DNA of 64,000 bases from Pyxicephalus adspersus. Taxonomy: Eukaryota > Chordata > Amphibia > Anura > Pyxicephalidae. Both the position numbers and the translations under genes were made by a program. The notes below the pieces were generated by a model, which had not been told where the DNA came from, made no database searches, and worked only from the letters and a program-made list of their open reading frames with translations. Positions 25,915-39,194 of the stretch are shown here, piece by piece (position 1 is the stretch's first letter; every line of letters begins with the position of its first letter). The DNA lies in NCBI RefSeq assembly GCF_032062135.1, contig NC_092862.1, positions 47,899,015 to 47,963,014 on the forward strand, written 5' to 3'.

Positions 25915-26376
25915 CAGGTAGTCCCGGGTTACATATTATATAGGGACTGTAGGTTTGTTCTTAAGTTGAATTTGTATGTAAGTCAAGACAGGTACATTAT
26001 TTTAATAATTAGATTAGATGTTTGTCTCAACATATTATTAGGTAGCTTTGTGTCAGTTACTATATAAAATCCTCCCTCTGAGTTAATCACAATCAAAGCA
26101 AAAAAAAAGTTTATAGAGCCTAGGCCTTCATTAACTTTTGGAGTAAGCTGTGCTTTGATATGCAAAAAGAGACGACTGTAGAGTTTGTCTCGATCATTAG
26201 AGTTAGAAGATGTTGCAGAAGAGCTCAATCTCAGCTTTGTTTAGCAAAGGATTTCTTCTGCAAGTCATGCAGCCCCCCCCATCAAGCCTCCATTCTGCAC
26301 ATGAGTGAGCAGGGAAGCCCCGTTCCTATCTAGGAGTCGTCTGTATCTCGGATGTCCTTAACTCGGGGACTACCTT
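25915..26376 (+). mobile_element. Non-autonomous DNA element with CAGGTAGTCCC termini (family C)
   Basis: Starts CAGGTAGTCCCGGGTTACATA and ends GTCCTTAACTCGGGGACTACCTT, so termini are inverted over roughly 11-18 bp. The left interior (CTGTAGGTTTGTTCTTAAGTTGAATTTGTATGTAAGTC, then CAACATATTATTAGG) recurs inverted in the copy at 40213-40713. The 81-residue open frame within it (minus strand, 25983-26228) is repeat sequence. Target duplication not clear; superfamily unknown to me. Confidence 0.8.
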
Positions 26377-29300
26377 TATATATTTAAAAATAAAATTCAT
26401 ACAGATTTTAGATGAGAATGACATTTGCTCTCAACAGTCACACAATCAAGAAGTGGTTGTGCTACTTTACAGCAGCTGAAAGAGGAATTTTCTTATAAAT
26501 ATATATAATATATTACAATAAATATTTTTTATTAAACGGTAGCTTGGGTCATATTCTACCTCACATCCACTGTTTTCATCGGCTTGCCGTGCAACAAAAT
26601 TGATAAATGTCCCCCACTGTACATGTATGAAGGTAAAAGGCCCACCCTAGAGCAAACCAGTCCTCTGCCTGTGCATTCCCTCAGGCCTCCAAACGCAAGA
26701 AAATACCGGGTACTTCTAGATATGAAACAGTGTGAGTCCTTAGCTCTGTGAGCCTTTACAAAGCTAAGCTTACCTATATCCAAATCGGCCATTGAGGAAG
26801 GGGGTTGTTGACTAAGTGAAGAAGGCAGGTGAAGCTTGCATTAACATTAACCACTCTTTCATCCTGAATTATCAAGAAGTACTTAATATTAAATGTATGC
26901 CTTACATATCTGTTTGTGCTGGGTTTCTATTTTATTGGAATGCCATCATTATCACATTGGCTATTGAACTATGATACAAGAGAATCAGTAGGCATTCTAG
27001 TATAACTAAATCTATCTAGTCCTTTGGTTTATAGTGATGGTTCATTCTTCTGCTGATCTTTAAAAAATGTAATTTGAACTTGTTAGCTAATTTATACCTC
27101 TGAAAGGTACATTTAAGCCAAAAACCTTCTTTTTGTACCTCTCTGCCAATAATGTCTCACTATTATAAAATCCACTTTTTTCTATTTCATAGTGCAATGA
27201 GTGTGCCTCAGTGGAATGTATGTGCAGTTCTGCTGAAGAGAAGAATTATAGTTAGTGGAACTTACTTTTAATGTAAGAGAAGTCAGTCTCCACTATTAAG
27301 TCTGTTTTTTTTTTGGTTTTCAGTTTGTGCCTAAAATGTTTACATAATTATCAATGATTGTGAATGTTATTAAAACCTTTGGTGCTTGTTATATTTACAA
27401 GTCCTGCAAGTCAGTGATAAAAGGGGTGGCTGGCTCACATATAGGAAGTTATCAAGCGTTGTTTATTATGTCATAAGACAAAAATGTAATACTTGTATCG
27501 GTTTTATATCCTCTTTCCTTTAACTTAATGAGAGCAATATAAGGAACAATAACAACAGCACTCCTTTCCCTGCTAAGAGTGGCACAAATTTTCAATAAAG
27601 CCATACTCGCTTCTTCCCAATTTTAAGAGTTGCTAAGTTCACCGAGCCATAATTAATTTAGCAATCTCGGCTTCCCTGCGTTTTCTCATTGCAAAGAAAA
27701 TGTCAATTCTATTTCATTTCAATGACCCCATAAAATTATAGATTGATTTAGCTGATGTTCAGAGACACCAGTAGGGAAATATGAATTTCATTCAGCCTAC
27801 TGATTAAGAAACAGTATGTATGATATATGCCAATGCCAAAATCAGATCTGCACAAACTTCATAAATGCTTCTCTTTGTTTAATTTCATGACAAACTGTGC
27901 TTATTTCAATTCTGTGTTTTTTGAACTCATATAAACTATTTCACTTCTATTTGTGCTATCAAGGAGCTACAGTAAAAATGGTCACATTGTGAAACTCTCT
28001 TTTGAAATTTCCTTTGTTCACATATCATATCATTTTAGGACTTCTTAACCTTTGTCTTTTGGAAAATTGCAATTCTGTTTTTATCTAAAGATTTGAAAAC
28101 AGCCTGCTATGCCATTACTGTGATCTGAGACGATAACAAATAGAATTTTAGATCTTGACAAGACATAACATTCGAAAACTCTTAATCTGATTGTCAGCTT
28201 ATGGTTGATTTTTCTAAAAATGGCATTCAACGAGAAGAGGGTTCTTTCATGTGGATTCAGAGGCAGCATTGAAAATTCAGAAATCCTTTGCATAACATGC
28301 TGTATGTGACATTTTTGTTTCTTTAGTTAAAAAACACAGCACGGGCCTTCTCTTAAATTTCAATCAGACCATTTAATGACAGATCCCATGCTACAGCAAT
28401 TGGGTTATGATCAAATCTGATCATATTATGTCCCCTGGCTGTTACTGCAGTTTTGGGAGTCTGTCATTTTACAGTAGGAATGTGACAGGTTAACACCATC
28501 AGTTGTCAGGTCATTTTGATTGCATTGCATGTAAATGCATCATGCCAGATCTTACTGTCTGTCCACATGTATCATTGTGAAATCACATGCGCCATGATGA
28601 TTTTACGAAGCATGTTGGCTGACATTCACTGTTAAGTGCATTTTATTTCAAAATAAAACAGCCAGCAACGCTTTCATGTATACCCACTGGGTTCAATGAA
28701 AAACATGTTAGGGAGGAAACACACATAGATGTGAATCCAGTGTTTTAGAGGAGTTTCAGTAGACTTTTCTTTCTACTTAAGAGTGGCAATGAGCTTTTTG
28801 CCATGGAATGATAATGCCATGCCATGGAAGGATAATTATGTAAAAAATGTTTTCCAGTGTTACTCATGCAGCTGTACTCCGCTGTAAGTCTGCTAACACA
28901 GACATCTAGTAAACCTTCCTTCTTTTTCCTATAGTTCTTAGTAAATAAAAAGCATTGTCTTTAAATAAAGAATATTATTTATCAGTCACATAACACAGAT
29001 TAGAACAATTAATTGTTTTCCGCTCATCTGAGGTTCTGAATTTGCTCATGTTTTTAGGCACGTATGATGTGCATTTGTAGTCTACATGTCTCTAAGAAAG
29101 CATTGATCACCTTGATGTTGTTTCTTAAAATGTCACTTACATGTCACTTGTTCATTTTGGAATTGAGTTAGACAGCACATACAAGGCAGTATGTGCAAAA
29201 GTGAAAAGGTCAATGATTTGAATAAGATGGAATGGTGACAGTGGTATGCAAGAGCACTTCAAAGTATAGCTGGTCATAGGTTACATTTTAGAAAAAATCT

Positions 29301-30907
29301 TTGTAGACCCTTTAAAAGAGCAAAAAATAGTCTGAATTTTTTATTTAAAAAATCAGTCTAAAAAGATAGTAAAACAAACAATCAATAGCAAGTTCACTGT
29401 TAGCTTTTATTTTTAAACTATCAGATAAAAAAACGATTTGGATCCAATTAAAAGCACCTGCAGTTTTCTCATCAGTAGAGATTCAGTAGTGGGAATTTTA
29501 TATATCTGCTTCAGTAATAATATAAAAATAATTTATAATAAATCTTTGTAATTATTGTATTTCATTTTTGTTCAGAACTACGGAAACTTTATTATCAGAA
29601 CTGGAAAAGAGGGCACATTTTGCTGTAAACCAAAAGGCATAAATCCAATTCATCAGATTAAGATATCAAATTTTATATTCTGTCCTCGAGGTTTATACAT
29701 TTGGTGTGCCACTTACAGTATGTATCTGTTTTTAAATATTAATTTCAAATACAACCTTAAAATTATTTATCACTAAATAGAAAATAGCCCTATCTACATG
29801 CCAAGTTTTAATGTACTATGTATAATTAGCTATAATTGAAATGTACTTTTTAAGAAAGTTATGATGTTTGGTTGTTTTAATTGTCGTCTTATTGCTTCTC
29901 TTGAATAGAACAGCACTTGCAATTCATTAGTTTTCAGCATGGGAAATGTTTACAACTTCTACCAGGTCTTTATTTCAGTATGGGTCCTTTTTTGGCAAAG
30001 GGTCTTTTCCTGTTTCCTGTTTGGTCAATAGGACAGACTATAGGACACAATTAACAATTTGCTACAAACAAAACTTAACGCAGAGGTTTTAAAAGTTGGC
30101 CTCAATATTTGAATTCAAATATATTTAGAAAAAAATGTGATGTATAAGTGATAAGGCTTCATTAGACGAGATAGGACATTTGCTAATCTTCAGTTACCTA
30201 GAGTAAATCTGTTGAAAAGAAGGGATCTGACGTTGTATAGATGGTTTTCAATTTCCATTGGAAGTTGGGTTTTTCATTCTTTCATTTCATTTCATACATT
30301 TCATTCTAGCAAGTTTTGATTTGTATTTGACATCATTTAAAGCTGCATCAATGTGGTTTTCCATTCCTATTAACTTGTATGGTGAGGCAAGCAGTTCCAA
30401 TGCAAACAGAATCGGTCTATACAAACTTTTCCTTTTTACTGTTTTTTTTAAATAACTATCTTTGCTTTCAGAAATTTCCATTCCAAAGTAACATTTATTG
30501 ATTTACCATAATGTTTAACAGGAAAAAGCCAATTATTTTACAGCTCTTGATGAATACCTTCTTCAGGTGTTATTGTTTACTTGAAACTTTTAAGTGAGGC
30601 AGCCATTATTTTAGTTTCACGTAAAAAAATATTTCACCTTTATAGATTCCAGTAAGTTTTCAAAAAAGTTTCAGTAAATCAAACAATAAAATTGGTATTC
30701 TGAATTTATGTTCGTTCAAGTGAGAGCCTTTACTGAGTTCTAACAACCTTTTTTACAATGTTAAAATTTTAATGAATAGATGAAATTCTGATGAAGTTGA
30801 ATAATACAATTCCTCAGCTTAAGCTAGATTTTATATCATACTTGAAAGATACATTTGCAATGTTTAATGAATGTGAATTGACTGTTTTGTATTTATTCCT
30901 ATTTTAG
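26377..30907. other. Intronic sequence immediately upstream of the exon
   Basis: No repeat family recognised. The segment 27600-28720 is complex and could include conserved non-coding sequence. The last ~20 bases before 30908 form a T-rich tract (TTTTGTATTTATTCCTATTTTAG) suited to a splice acceptor. Confidence 0.4.
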
Positions 30908-31030
30908 GCAGCTGTTCTTTTGATGAGCCATACCAGTCCTGTGGATATAGCCAATGGGAACGCAATGACTTGAACTGGGAACAGGTCAACACATTGAGAA
31001 AGCCACATACAGATTCCTGGATGCCATTAG
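30908..31030 (+). CDS. PTPRM: PTPRM exon: start of MAM domain (probable exon 2)
   Basis: This exon encodes the start of the extracellular MAM domain of receptor-type protein tyrosine phosphatase mu, a homophilic cell-cell adhesion receptor. It opens in phase 1 (the preceding exon should end in one base of a Gly codon) and encodes SCSFDEPYQSCGYSQWERN followed by DLNWEQVNTLRKPHTDSWMPL, then one base of the next codon. Two cysteines early in the exon fit the first MAM disulfide. Acceptor is TATTTTAG/GC and donor TTAG/GTTTGT. Length 123 bp. The CGYSQ and FNWEQVNTL-type residues favour PTPRM over PTPRT, PTPRK and PTPRU. A second AG four bases into the exon would break the frame and was not used. 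The exon number is inferred from family knowledge. Confidence 0.93.
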
Positions 31031-31186
31031 GTTTGTCAAAGTAAAAATGTTTAGGGTAGCTTGTGTATTTTATTTAGTGTTACTTAGTCTCTCTTTATGT
31101 GTTTTTACATAAATATTAGTAACCATTTGGAGCTATTTAAAGCCCATTGTCCCCTTTAAAACTAACTTAATTTTGCCTTACTCAAT

Positions 31187-31410
31187 GGGCCTGATTTATT
31201 AAAGCTCTCCATGACTGGCGAAGATAAACTATCATGGGAGAACCTAGGTGGTTCAGCAAACCTGGAATGGATTTCTTTAAATCATTTGCTAATATTTGGC
31301 AAATGCTTTAAATCCTGGACTAAATCTATTCAAGGTTTCCTGGATCACCCACATTCACCCATGAAAGTCTGTCTTCTCCAGTCTCCAGAGAGTGTTAATA
31401 AATAAGCCTT
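31187..31410. mobile_element. Palindromic MITE, family B
   Basis: Starts GGGCCTGATTTATTAAAGCTCTCCA and ends GTTAATAAATAAGCCTT, with the middle TTCAGCAAACCTGGAATGGATTTCTTTAAATCATTTGCTA and the inverted half ATCCTGGACTAAATCTATTCAAGGTTTCCTGGATCACCCA. Only ~150 bp downstream of the exon donor. The 64-residue open frame here is repeat sequence. Confidence 0.8.
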
Positions 31411-31993
31411 AATGTCTACAATCTGTCAGTGTCTCCAGTCTTGCGAATTTAAAAAAAAGAGCAAAAAGGGTCCTAAATTTACTGATTTACGTAACAATTG
31501 TAGGGAAATGAAAACATAATTTTGCTCAATATTTTGTTTAATTCGGCTTCTTAATAGCTCCTAACTTTAGAAACAGAGATGGGGACTTTGTCTACACCTG
31601 CACCAGCTCGCAACACAGAGGTTCAATGGCTGCACTGTTTTAAAGGCAGCTAAGGATTTCCTGGTGCTGAGTTAGGTTAATATTTTGTATTTGTACAGTT
31701 AACCTTTAATTTTTATTCAGACATTTTCTATATTAAATTAACATTTTAGTTCCTCTTAATTAAGCTAATTTATTCAGTGCCCCAAATCATTATTACAAGG
31801 GTTAGTATAAGACATAGGCAATATTACAGTTATTGCAAAAATCCCAACATGTTTGATGATCCACTGGGATTTTTAGTATCTGAAAGGGTCACTGGGTACT
31901 TGTTAGCTTATTTAGATAACTATTCTCATACTGAACGCACATGCCTATAAAATATATTTATTTTTAAAATGGAGAAATAGACTAATACACAAT

Positions 31994-32068
31994 GGGCCTG
32001 ATTTATTAAATGTCTCAATAACTGGAGAGGATACACAACCATCAGTGAACCCAGGTGATCCAGCAAAC
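31994..32068. mobile_element. Palindromic MITE, family B (left half only)
   Basis: GGGCCTGATTTATTAAATGTCTCAATAACTGGAGAGGATACACAACCATCAGTGAACCCAGGTGATCCAGCAAAC, after which similarity stops. Truncated copy. Confidence 0.75.
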
Positions 32069-35000
32069 ATCAATTACAAATTATTATTTATCCAATAACA
32101 AGTATACTTTAGTGTGATCAGAAAAGAGATTTTATTAGATATATGAGTAATGTGTGTCAAATGACAATCTCTATGTAGAATAAATGTCACTGCACCCCCT
32201 TAAGCGTAGGAAACTGTCACTTAAATATATGTCACTTTATCAGTCTAGCTTGGTTATAATGCAACTTCCAAAATTAAAAAAAAAGCATCAAAGGAAGATA
32301 AGAAGTAAGATCTGAACTTATTTTAATTAGAAAATTTTATTACTGAAAGCAGGTATAGAACAAGAAAGTAAAATGCTTAAAAATGTACACCAGAACTCCA
32401 AGCTCTAAGAACTTGGTATAGTTATATATATATATATATATAATAATAATAGTAAATATAGCATACATCTAGACAGTACAGCTAGAGAATAATTTATTCT
32501 GCCAATATTGAAATATAAAGCAAATACATCTATGGTAATGATCTATGGAAATGTACATGTTGATGTAGAAAGAAATAAAGCCGCTTGATCCTTGGTGCAA
32601 GAGGTGAACTTTACATTCTACTACTAATAATAGTGTGTTATAATGTAACATCAGGACCATGTAATTTTTACATGAGGTTCCCAGTGCTGGGAGAATGAAG
32701 AAAGATCCTCAGTTCCTGTTGACCCTGATAGACTGCAAAGTCCTCTGCTTGGAATATTTGTGTCACATTGAAAGATGCTGGCCCAGATAGTAATAATAGT
32801 GCACATGGCTGTTTTGGACCATCCATCATATTTGGAGTCCAGCAGGAAAAAGACACAGGTGGTTGGGAGAGCTCAAAACAGAGAGAGCAATCCAACAAAC
32901 TGTGATCACTTTTCCATATAGATTGACCTGGGTTTAAGGGTTCCTAGACTGCACTGGAAATCATTTTTGGAAGTTGTCAGGCACTTGGAGAACTAAAAAG
33001 CACTTTAGGAAAATATAGTACAGGTGCACTTTAATAAAAACTGCCCCAAAAGATGTGGTCTTTATTTTCAAGCTAATTTCTGAGAAAAGAAAGGCCATTA
33101 TTTAAAGTTTATTTACAATTATAAATATTTACAATTATAAATATATATATATTTACTTTATACCAAATATAAAGCACAATACAAAGTTTACATTCCATAA
33201 TTTTTGACCAAAATTCCGCATAGATTCTAACCATTTCTTGTATACATTTTCTTTTCAAACGAAATATTCATTCGTGTATTACATCCAAATGTGAAGCGGT
33301 GATTACAAACTGCTTGTCACAGGAAGGCAGAATCAGTTAATCTAGATGCATGCCAGCATGCTGTGCTGTATCGTTCTTTGCATAGCATGAAGCCGCAGTG
33401 TTGCACTATGTCAATACATCATATTATAAACAGAAGTTCTTTCCAAACCTAAAGTCTGTATCTGAAGCCACAGTGTCTGTTCCTGTGCTGTGTGACATTT
33501 GGCTTTATTTTGCAGCAGTCAATATTTCATCTCTGTACATAGATACTAATAATTATTTCAGTCCATCACACGAACCTTGTGTGGAAATCAATGCCTTTGC
33601 TAATGCATCTGACTGTATGAGCTGTATCATTCCATGATGTCTTCACTGGTAAAATACTAAAGAAAGTTTCTCTATTGATCCATGTTTATTTACATTACAG
33701 AGGAAAAATTAGACCACCATCAATCTCATTCACTTGATGAAAAACTAGAAATACCATTTAAAGAATTTGAAACCTTGCTTTTTATTTACAGATTTATCAT
33801 TCTGCATGTGCATTTGTTTTCTCTTATCTAAAAGATTAGCCTCTGCATACTAACAACAGCAGAGGGTCCCCAGCATCACCACCCCCTTAAACTGAATGGT
33901 CCAATGGGCTTACTTGGAGAGAGTTCTCAAAAGGTGAGGATAGAATTTTTGTTGTGTAAGGTGAACTGCAGAAAGAATGTAGGGTAGTTGAAGCTTGGCA
34001 GTGGCAGACCTATGCTGTTCTCTGTTCCCCACCACTGCCATCTTTCCTGGTGCTTATTCTGGGATCATTGTCTTTTGCCATTGGGAGACCACTGGTTATA
34101 AAAGTTACAATGTTATCAAACCTAATTGCATTCTCTGAATCTTACAGGTGCCCACAGAGGGTGAGCTTGCAGTGTGCTATGGTCTTTGTGTTACTTCTTT
34201 TCCCCCTGCAATTAATGCCACTTAGCTGGGGTGTATGAAACATTTTGGATACTTAGATTTACATTTAGAGCCACTGGAAACAAACCCCCCAAAAAAGTAG
34301 CATTAGTTTTTCAAATGTCAGTTTTAAATCCATATGTCTTGTCTTTAGTTGATACATCTTTAAATTAGTGAAAAAAAAGAATACATTTAGAAAAAAGACT
34401 TTCCGTAAAGGACAAATGAATGTTATTTTACTTTTCAAGAAGGTTAATTGCCTTATTAATTCCTGACTCACAGGAAGCTGCATAGACACCTCACTGACAG
34501 TCAGTGTCAGTGGTCTGAGCACTTGTCAGCATAGATTACTTTTTAATTGTGCTTAAACTGCAGTGACATATATAGGACTTTCATTTGTAGTACTTTACCT
34601 ACTTTTTACAATAGTAATAAAATACATAGTGCTGACTTGACTTAAACGAGAAACATAACAGTTCCCAAATGAGCAGATTTCCCCGCAAATTAGATTTTTC
34701 ATCTGTCACTAAATTAACATGTATGCAAAGGCAAATAACTCCTCTTTGACTAATAGGAAGCTGTTCTGGTTCGGGAGAACAAATTAAATCATATATTGAA
34801 CAAATCTGTGACATAAAGTTCCATTATACTATTATCTATACATACATATAGGCAACATAAACAAACAAAACAATCTAACAACATGTAAAATAAAACACAA
34901 GGAAAAATGTATTTTAACCTATCCAGAATGGGCATCTGTACTTTGAAAAAGTGTTGAGAAATAGGATCATTGATCTAGAGAGAAAATATCATAAAATAGG

Positions 35001-36853
35001 CACAGAGATGTAGGAAAAAAAAACTATAACCTTTTTGTTTAGTTATATCATTACTAAAACAAATTGATGAGTATCTTTGTTTTTTGTTCAACATGCTGCT
35101 AACTGGAGAAACCAATACAATTTATACCTCTTCCTACTATGTATGTTCCTACTTTAAATGCTATAACAACAATACTGTAATTAGAGCAGTAATTAAATGA
35201 AATGGTACAAGGAATCAGTGTAGCATATTTGATCATTTTGCAGTGTACAAGTCTTTGCTACCCTATAATCTTGGAAAATCAGCACCTGGGTTTCTAGACC
35301 AGGGATATGTGATTGCATCCTAAGGTTGTGATTGACACAGCTCCTGCCTCTTTGAGATAATAGCAATGGCTTGTTTGCGTTCACTTATATTGGCTTGTCA
35401 AATCATTGTCAGATTAATGAGCTGAGACCTCTGCATGATATTGTTTTTCTGATCCTCAGAAGACATTGAAAAATACCAGATTGTCACTACTTAACTGCTA
35501 CAATTTCTCTTTCTCTTAGTTTATTTTTAACAACTTATTGTTTTAACTTAATGCTGAACTCTGAAAATTATTTTTATTTACATATAAACTTTAAAAGCCA
35601 CAAATTGTATAAACTCACTTTTTGTGCCTAAATATATTTGCAAACCTGACAATTACCTTGTTAAAGTAGTGGTGACAACATCACTTTTCTGCACATAACT
35701 TGTGGGAGGGACCCAAAAGGCCCACTAACTTTTAGCTGCCTGCAGAAAACTACAGGAGGGGTGGATACAAGACCATTCACTGTGCAGAAGGAGGCAGAAC
35801 AGCATTACCTGGTCTTGGTACTGCAGAACCCTCCTGCACAGAAGCAAAGTTTCATGCTGAACTATTACTGCAGATCTAGAAGAAATACACAAATCACACA
35901 ATAGGAATGCATGTTGTATTTAGACAATATTTACTTATGCTAGCCTTTTTTTCTTTCTTTTCAGTTGAGTTACTTATATAAACTGTGATATAATATCAAA
36001 TACAGCTTATTTTTGAAAACTTTATTATAGTTAGCTGTGTGAAGCGAACAGGGTTTTACTGGTCTATGGACCTTAGAAAAAGAAAACCTAATCCTTTCTG
36101 TTAGGAAAATGCACAGATATTTTAAGACAAACCATGATTCAATTCCCCAATACAATTCATAAGTGCTTATTATGACAAGCCAGCAGAATTTGCTACAATT
36201 CAACTGGAAGTGTAAAAAGGGGTCATTGGCCCTCTCAGATGACTGTACGTAAACTCGCACAGCTATTTAGGATAATACTGCACATTGTGAAAACACTTGA
36301 ATGTGTAGAAGCAAAAGAACTTTAAAGAGCTTCTTATTTTTGAGTTTTAGCATGTGAGTTTTGTAATTGCCTGGCTGAAGCACTGATCTGAAAAAAACAT
36401 TCAACTAATGCCATTATAAAATAAATCCAAGACTGCTATTCTGCAGTACTATGTTTGTTCTGTGACTCATATAATTCTATATGTAGACAAATCAAATATG
36501 TATGCAAATCATTTAAAATTTGGGATTGCAACAACTATCCACCCACCCAACTTGAAAGCTTCAATGTTGGTCTTTTAATTAGATGGACATCCTTTTTGAC
36601 CTGTTGACTTAAAAGGCAAGATTTAAAGGAAAGATTATCATTTTAGTAAACCCTGTACAATAGGAATTGAGCAAGGTGAAAAATGCATGTCATGTAAGTT
36701 TTGACCTATCACCTTCTATTCTGGTTTGTTACCCTGATAGTAAGATGTTCTTTTAATTCCTGCTTCCTTGTAAAAAGAAATCCCCAAAAGTATATTTTAA
36801 ATCAAAATAAACAGAAAATACTTAAAATCTAAAGCCAATATTCAAGTCAATAC

Positions 36854-36952
36854 AATCCTAGACCAGATCCATTTCAGGTTTGCTGGATCACCCAGCTTCA
36901 CTCATGAAAGTGTTTCCTCTCCAGCCTTGGAGAGCTTTAATAAATCAGGCCT
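36854..36952. mobile_element. Palindromic MITE, family B (right half only)
   Basis: Begins ATCCTAGACCAGATCCATTTCAGGTTTGCTGGATCACCCAGC and ends GGAGAGCTTTAATAAATCAGGCC. The left arm is absent. Confidence 0.78.
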
Positions 36953-37599
36953 AATAAAAGAAATATTCTAGATATTCACTTTTTGCTCCCTCTGCATATG
37001 TGTTCTAGAATGACAGGTGTAAAATGATTGTATAATGATAGTGTTAGTGTAATTTATAGTAATAGTCTAAAATCCCCAGTGAAACCTAACCCTGTCATTC
37101 CACCTTTACAGTCTTTCTACATTGCCAGTTCCTCCTTAGATACCAGTAAACAGCAAAGAAGCAAAAAAAGACTATAGCAGGGCTAAAATAACAGTGGAAC
37201 ACTTAATGGGAAGCCTCTTACCCCCCCTCCCCTTTTGCTGACCAATTCGTAGTTTATTGGAAGAAGGCAACCTAAAAGTTGCTGTACAATTGCTTGACCC
37301 CCGCCATCCTTCTTTATCCAGCATTTTTTGTTTTTGTAAACTTTAGTGTGCCACTGAAACAAGCTGTATATGGGGATCTCTATATGATTTAGGTTCCTGT
37401 TATTTTATATGGTTCAGCCATGAGATTGGATGCCATTGACAAGTCTGCTCTGGCAGGGATGGAATCCATGTGAATATTTAAAATATATTATTCTCAGAGA
37501 AATAACATTGCACTATAATAACTGAATAGTAGGGATTTCATTCGTGCAAATATCCTTTGGTGACCGGTTCTCTTTAAATATTGTGGTAACCAATTGTTT

Positions 37600-37930
37600 T
37601 TTCTTTTCATACCGTATTGCCTTTTAACTTTGGCAGGTGCATCCATAAATACATCATTATAATACCTGCATTACCATAATTTTATTTATTTAAAGTATAT
37701 TGAGATGTCAAAGGTAATATCATTCTGGAAGAATGATTAATTGCCCAGTATTAGATAGCTAATTGGACGGGGCTTGTTTTTATTGGCATCATCAGATGAT
37801 TAAGCAAGCGGCAGTGTTGAGAGAAAAGGCAGCAATCACTCCAGGCATCCAGAAAGCCTTCCATCATCTCATGCAGTGTGCCAAGCATGTCAGGGAGTTT
37901 CTCTAAACCCTGTAAGCTCCTGGTAATGGA
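37600..37930. other. Complex, repeat-free intronic stretch, possible conserved non-coding element
   Basis: High-complexity sequence containing TAATTGGACGGGGC, GATGATTAAGCAAGCGGCAG, homeobox-type TAATTG/ATTA cores and no recognised repeat or open frame. Composition contrasts with the AT-rich intron around it. Conservation cannot be seen from one sequence, so this is a candidate only. Confidence 0.3.
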
Positions 37931-39117
37931 TACTTAGGTGCAGTATGTGGTCCTTTTATGTTATTTTCTAAGTCATAAAAGTCTAAAGAATTAAAGTTTT
38001 GGATTCTTTTACTTTTCACCTAAACTAAAACTTTAAAATGTGTTTCCTTCTTCACAGAAACATTTGGTCAGGCTGTTCAATGACATGTTTTATTACCACA
38101 ACAAATTTATTCCAACATCTGTTTAGCGAAGCACTTCTTCTAAGCTAATATTATTTCTAGAAGTTTACAAGATAATCCGATTTTAGCTAGACTGAGGTCA
38201 ACCCTGCATGCAGATATTTGTCTTAATATTGCACACCCCCTCTATACTACCTGATGGTGTGTGGAATTTGGGGTGATCCCACCCAGTGAGGACACAATAT
38301 GGTATTTTGGAGCAATGACAAATCCCTGGTTGTTAAAATATGTATATATGTGACTATAAAAAGCTTCTAAATGTATAAAAAAATAACTTTATTAGAAAAC
38401 TATTATGGTTGTGCTTAAATTAGCATTAGTTTGTTTTAATGAACAAAGTTTATTTGTTTGGATGTTAATCATATGCAATGTCAGCTCTTTATTTATGCCT
38501 GAAACATGATGATGCTATAAAGAAACAATAATAACTGTATATTAATAATCAATGGTCTTATCTACCCCAACACCATCTAATTCATTTAATCTTTGTTTCC
38601 TCTCTTGTAGACCAAATAAAGTGAACAAAATGCTTTGAACATGCCCAATTATGGGTTTATTTATAAAGCAGTGAATCTGACATTCATAGAAACATTCCAT
38701 GGTGGAAAATGGTATTCCAATGGCAGGTATTGATTCTCCCCCAGGGAATATTTCAGGGAATGTCAGATTCATGGCTTTATAAATTAATCCTTAGATGTTT
38801 GTCACTTGAACATTTTCCTACATTCATGTTCTGGGGATACAGTTTGAGTTGAGTTTTCCTTCACTAATAATGAAAGGACAAATAAAGAGGGCAAACTTCC
38901 CCAGCAAGGACACAGTTGTATAAATCTGTCTCCTTGCACTTCTAAAAGAAAAGCAAAGCTGTTGCTTTGGTGATTGTATAGATACACCTAACATCAAAGC
39001 ATTGCAATTCCTAAAAGTCTGAACTATTCTGGATGACCTTTGTATTATTGGTGCATATGTCATTCATTGTCACACTCTCTTACAATATGTTATTTTTATT
39101 TTTACAAGATGTCTGCA

Positions 39118-39194
39118 TTTTATCACACAGTAAAACTGCAGATGAGAAAGTCGGACTACTATTTTCTCTTCATCAGTTTTACTGTGTGATAAAA
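39118..39194. ncRNA. 77-nt near-perfect hairpin, miRNA-precursor-like or tiny palindromic MITE
   Basis: Left arm TTTTATCACACAGTAAAACTG (39118-39138) pairs perfectly with 39174-39194. Pairing continues inward through GATGAGAAA against TTTTCTCTTCAT with one or two mismatches, leaving a loop of about 12 nt. Size and shape match an animal pre-miRNA, but short palindromic transposons give the same picture. No known miRNA seed is recognised, and no second copy of the arm was noticed in the window. Confidence 0.4.

Larger units (their letters stand above)
1..30907 (+). other. PTPRM: PTPRM 5' intron (partial), upstream of the first MAM exon
   Basis: This is the intron preceding the first recognised exon. 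It ends in a pyrimidine-rich tract and the acceptor AG at 30906-30907. Its 5' end and the exon for the signal peptide are not in the window: no CpG-rich first exon or signal-peptide ORF was seen. Long 5' introns are usual for R2B receptor phosphatase genes. The interior is AT-rich and carries the repeats listed separately. Extent is an inference from the exon at its end. Confidence 0.75.
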
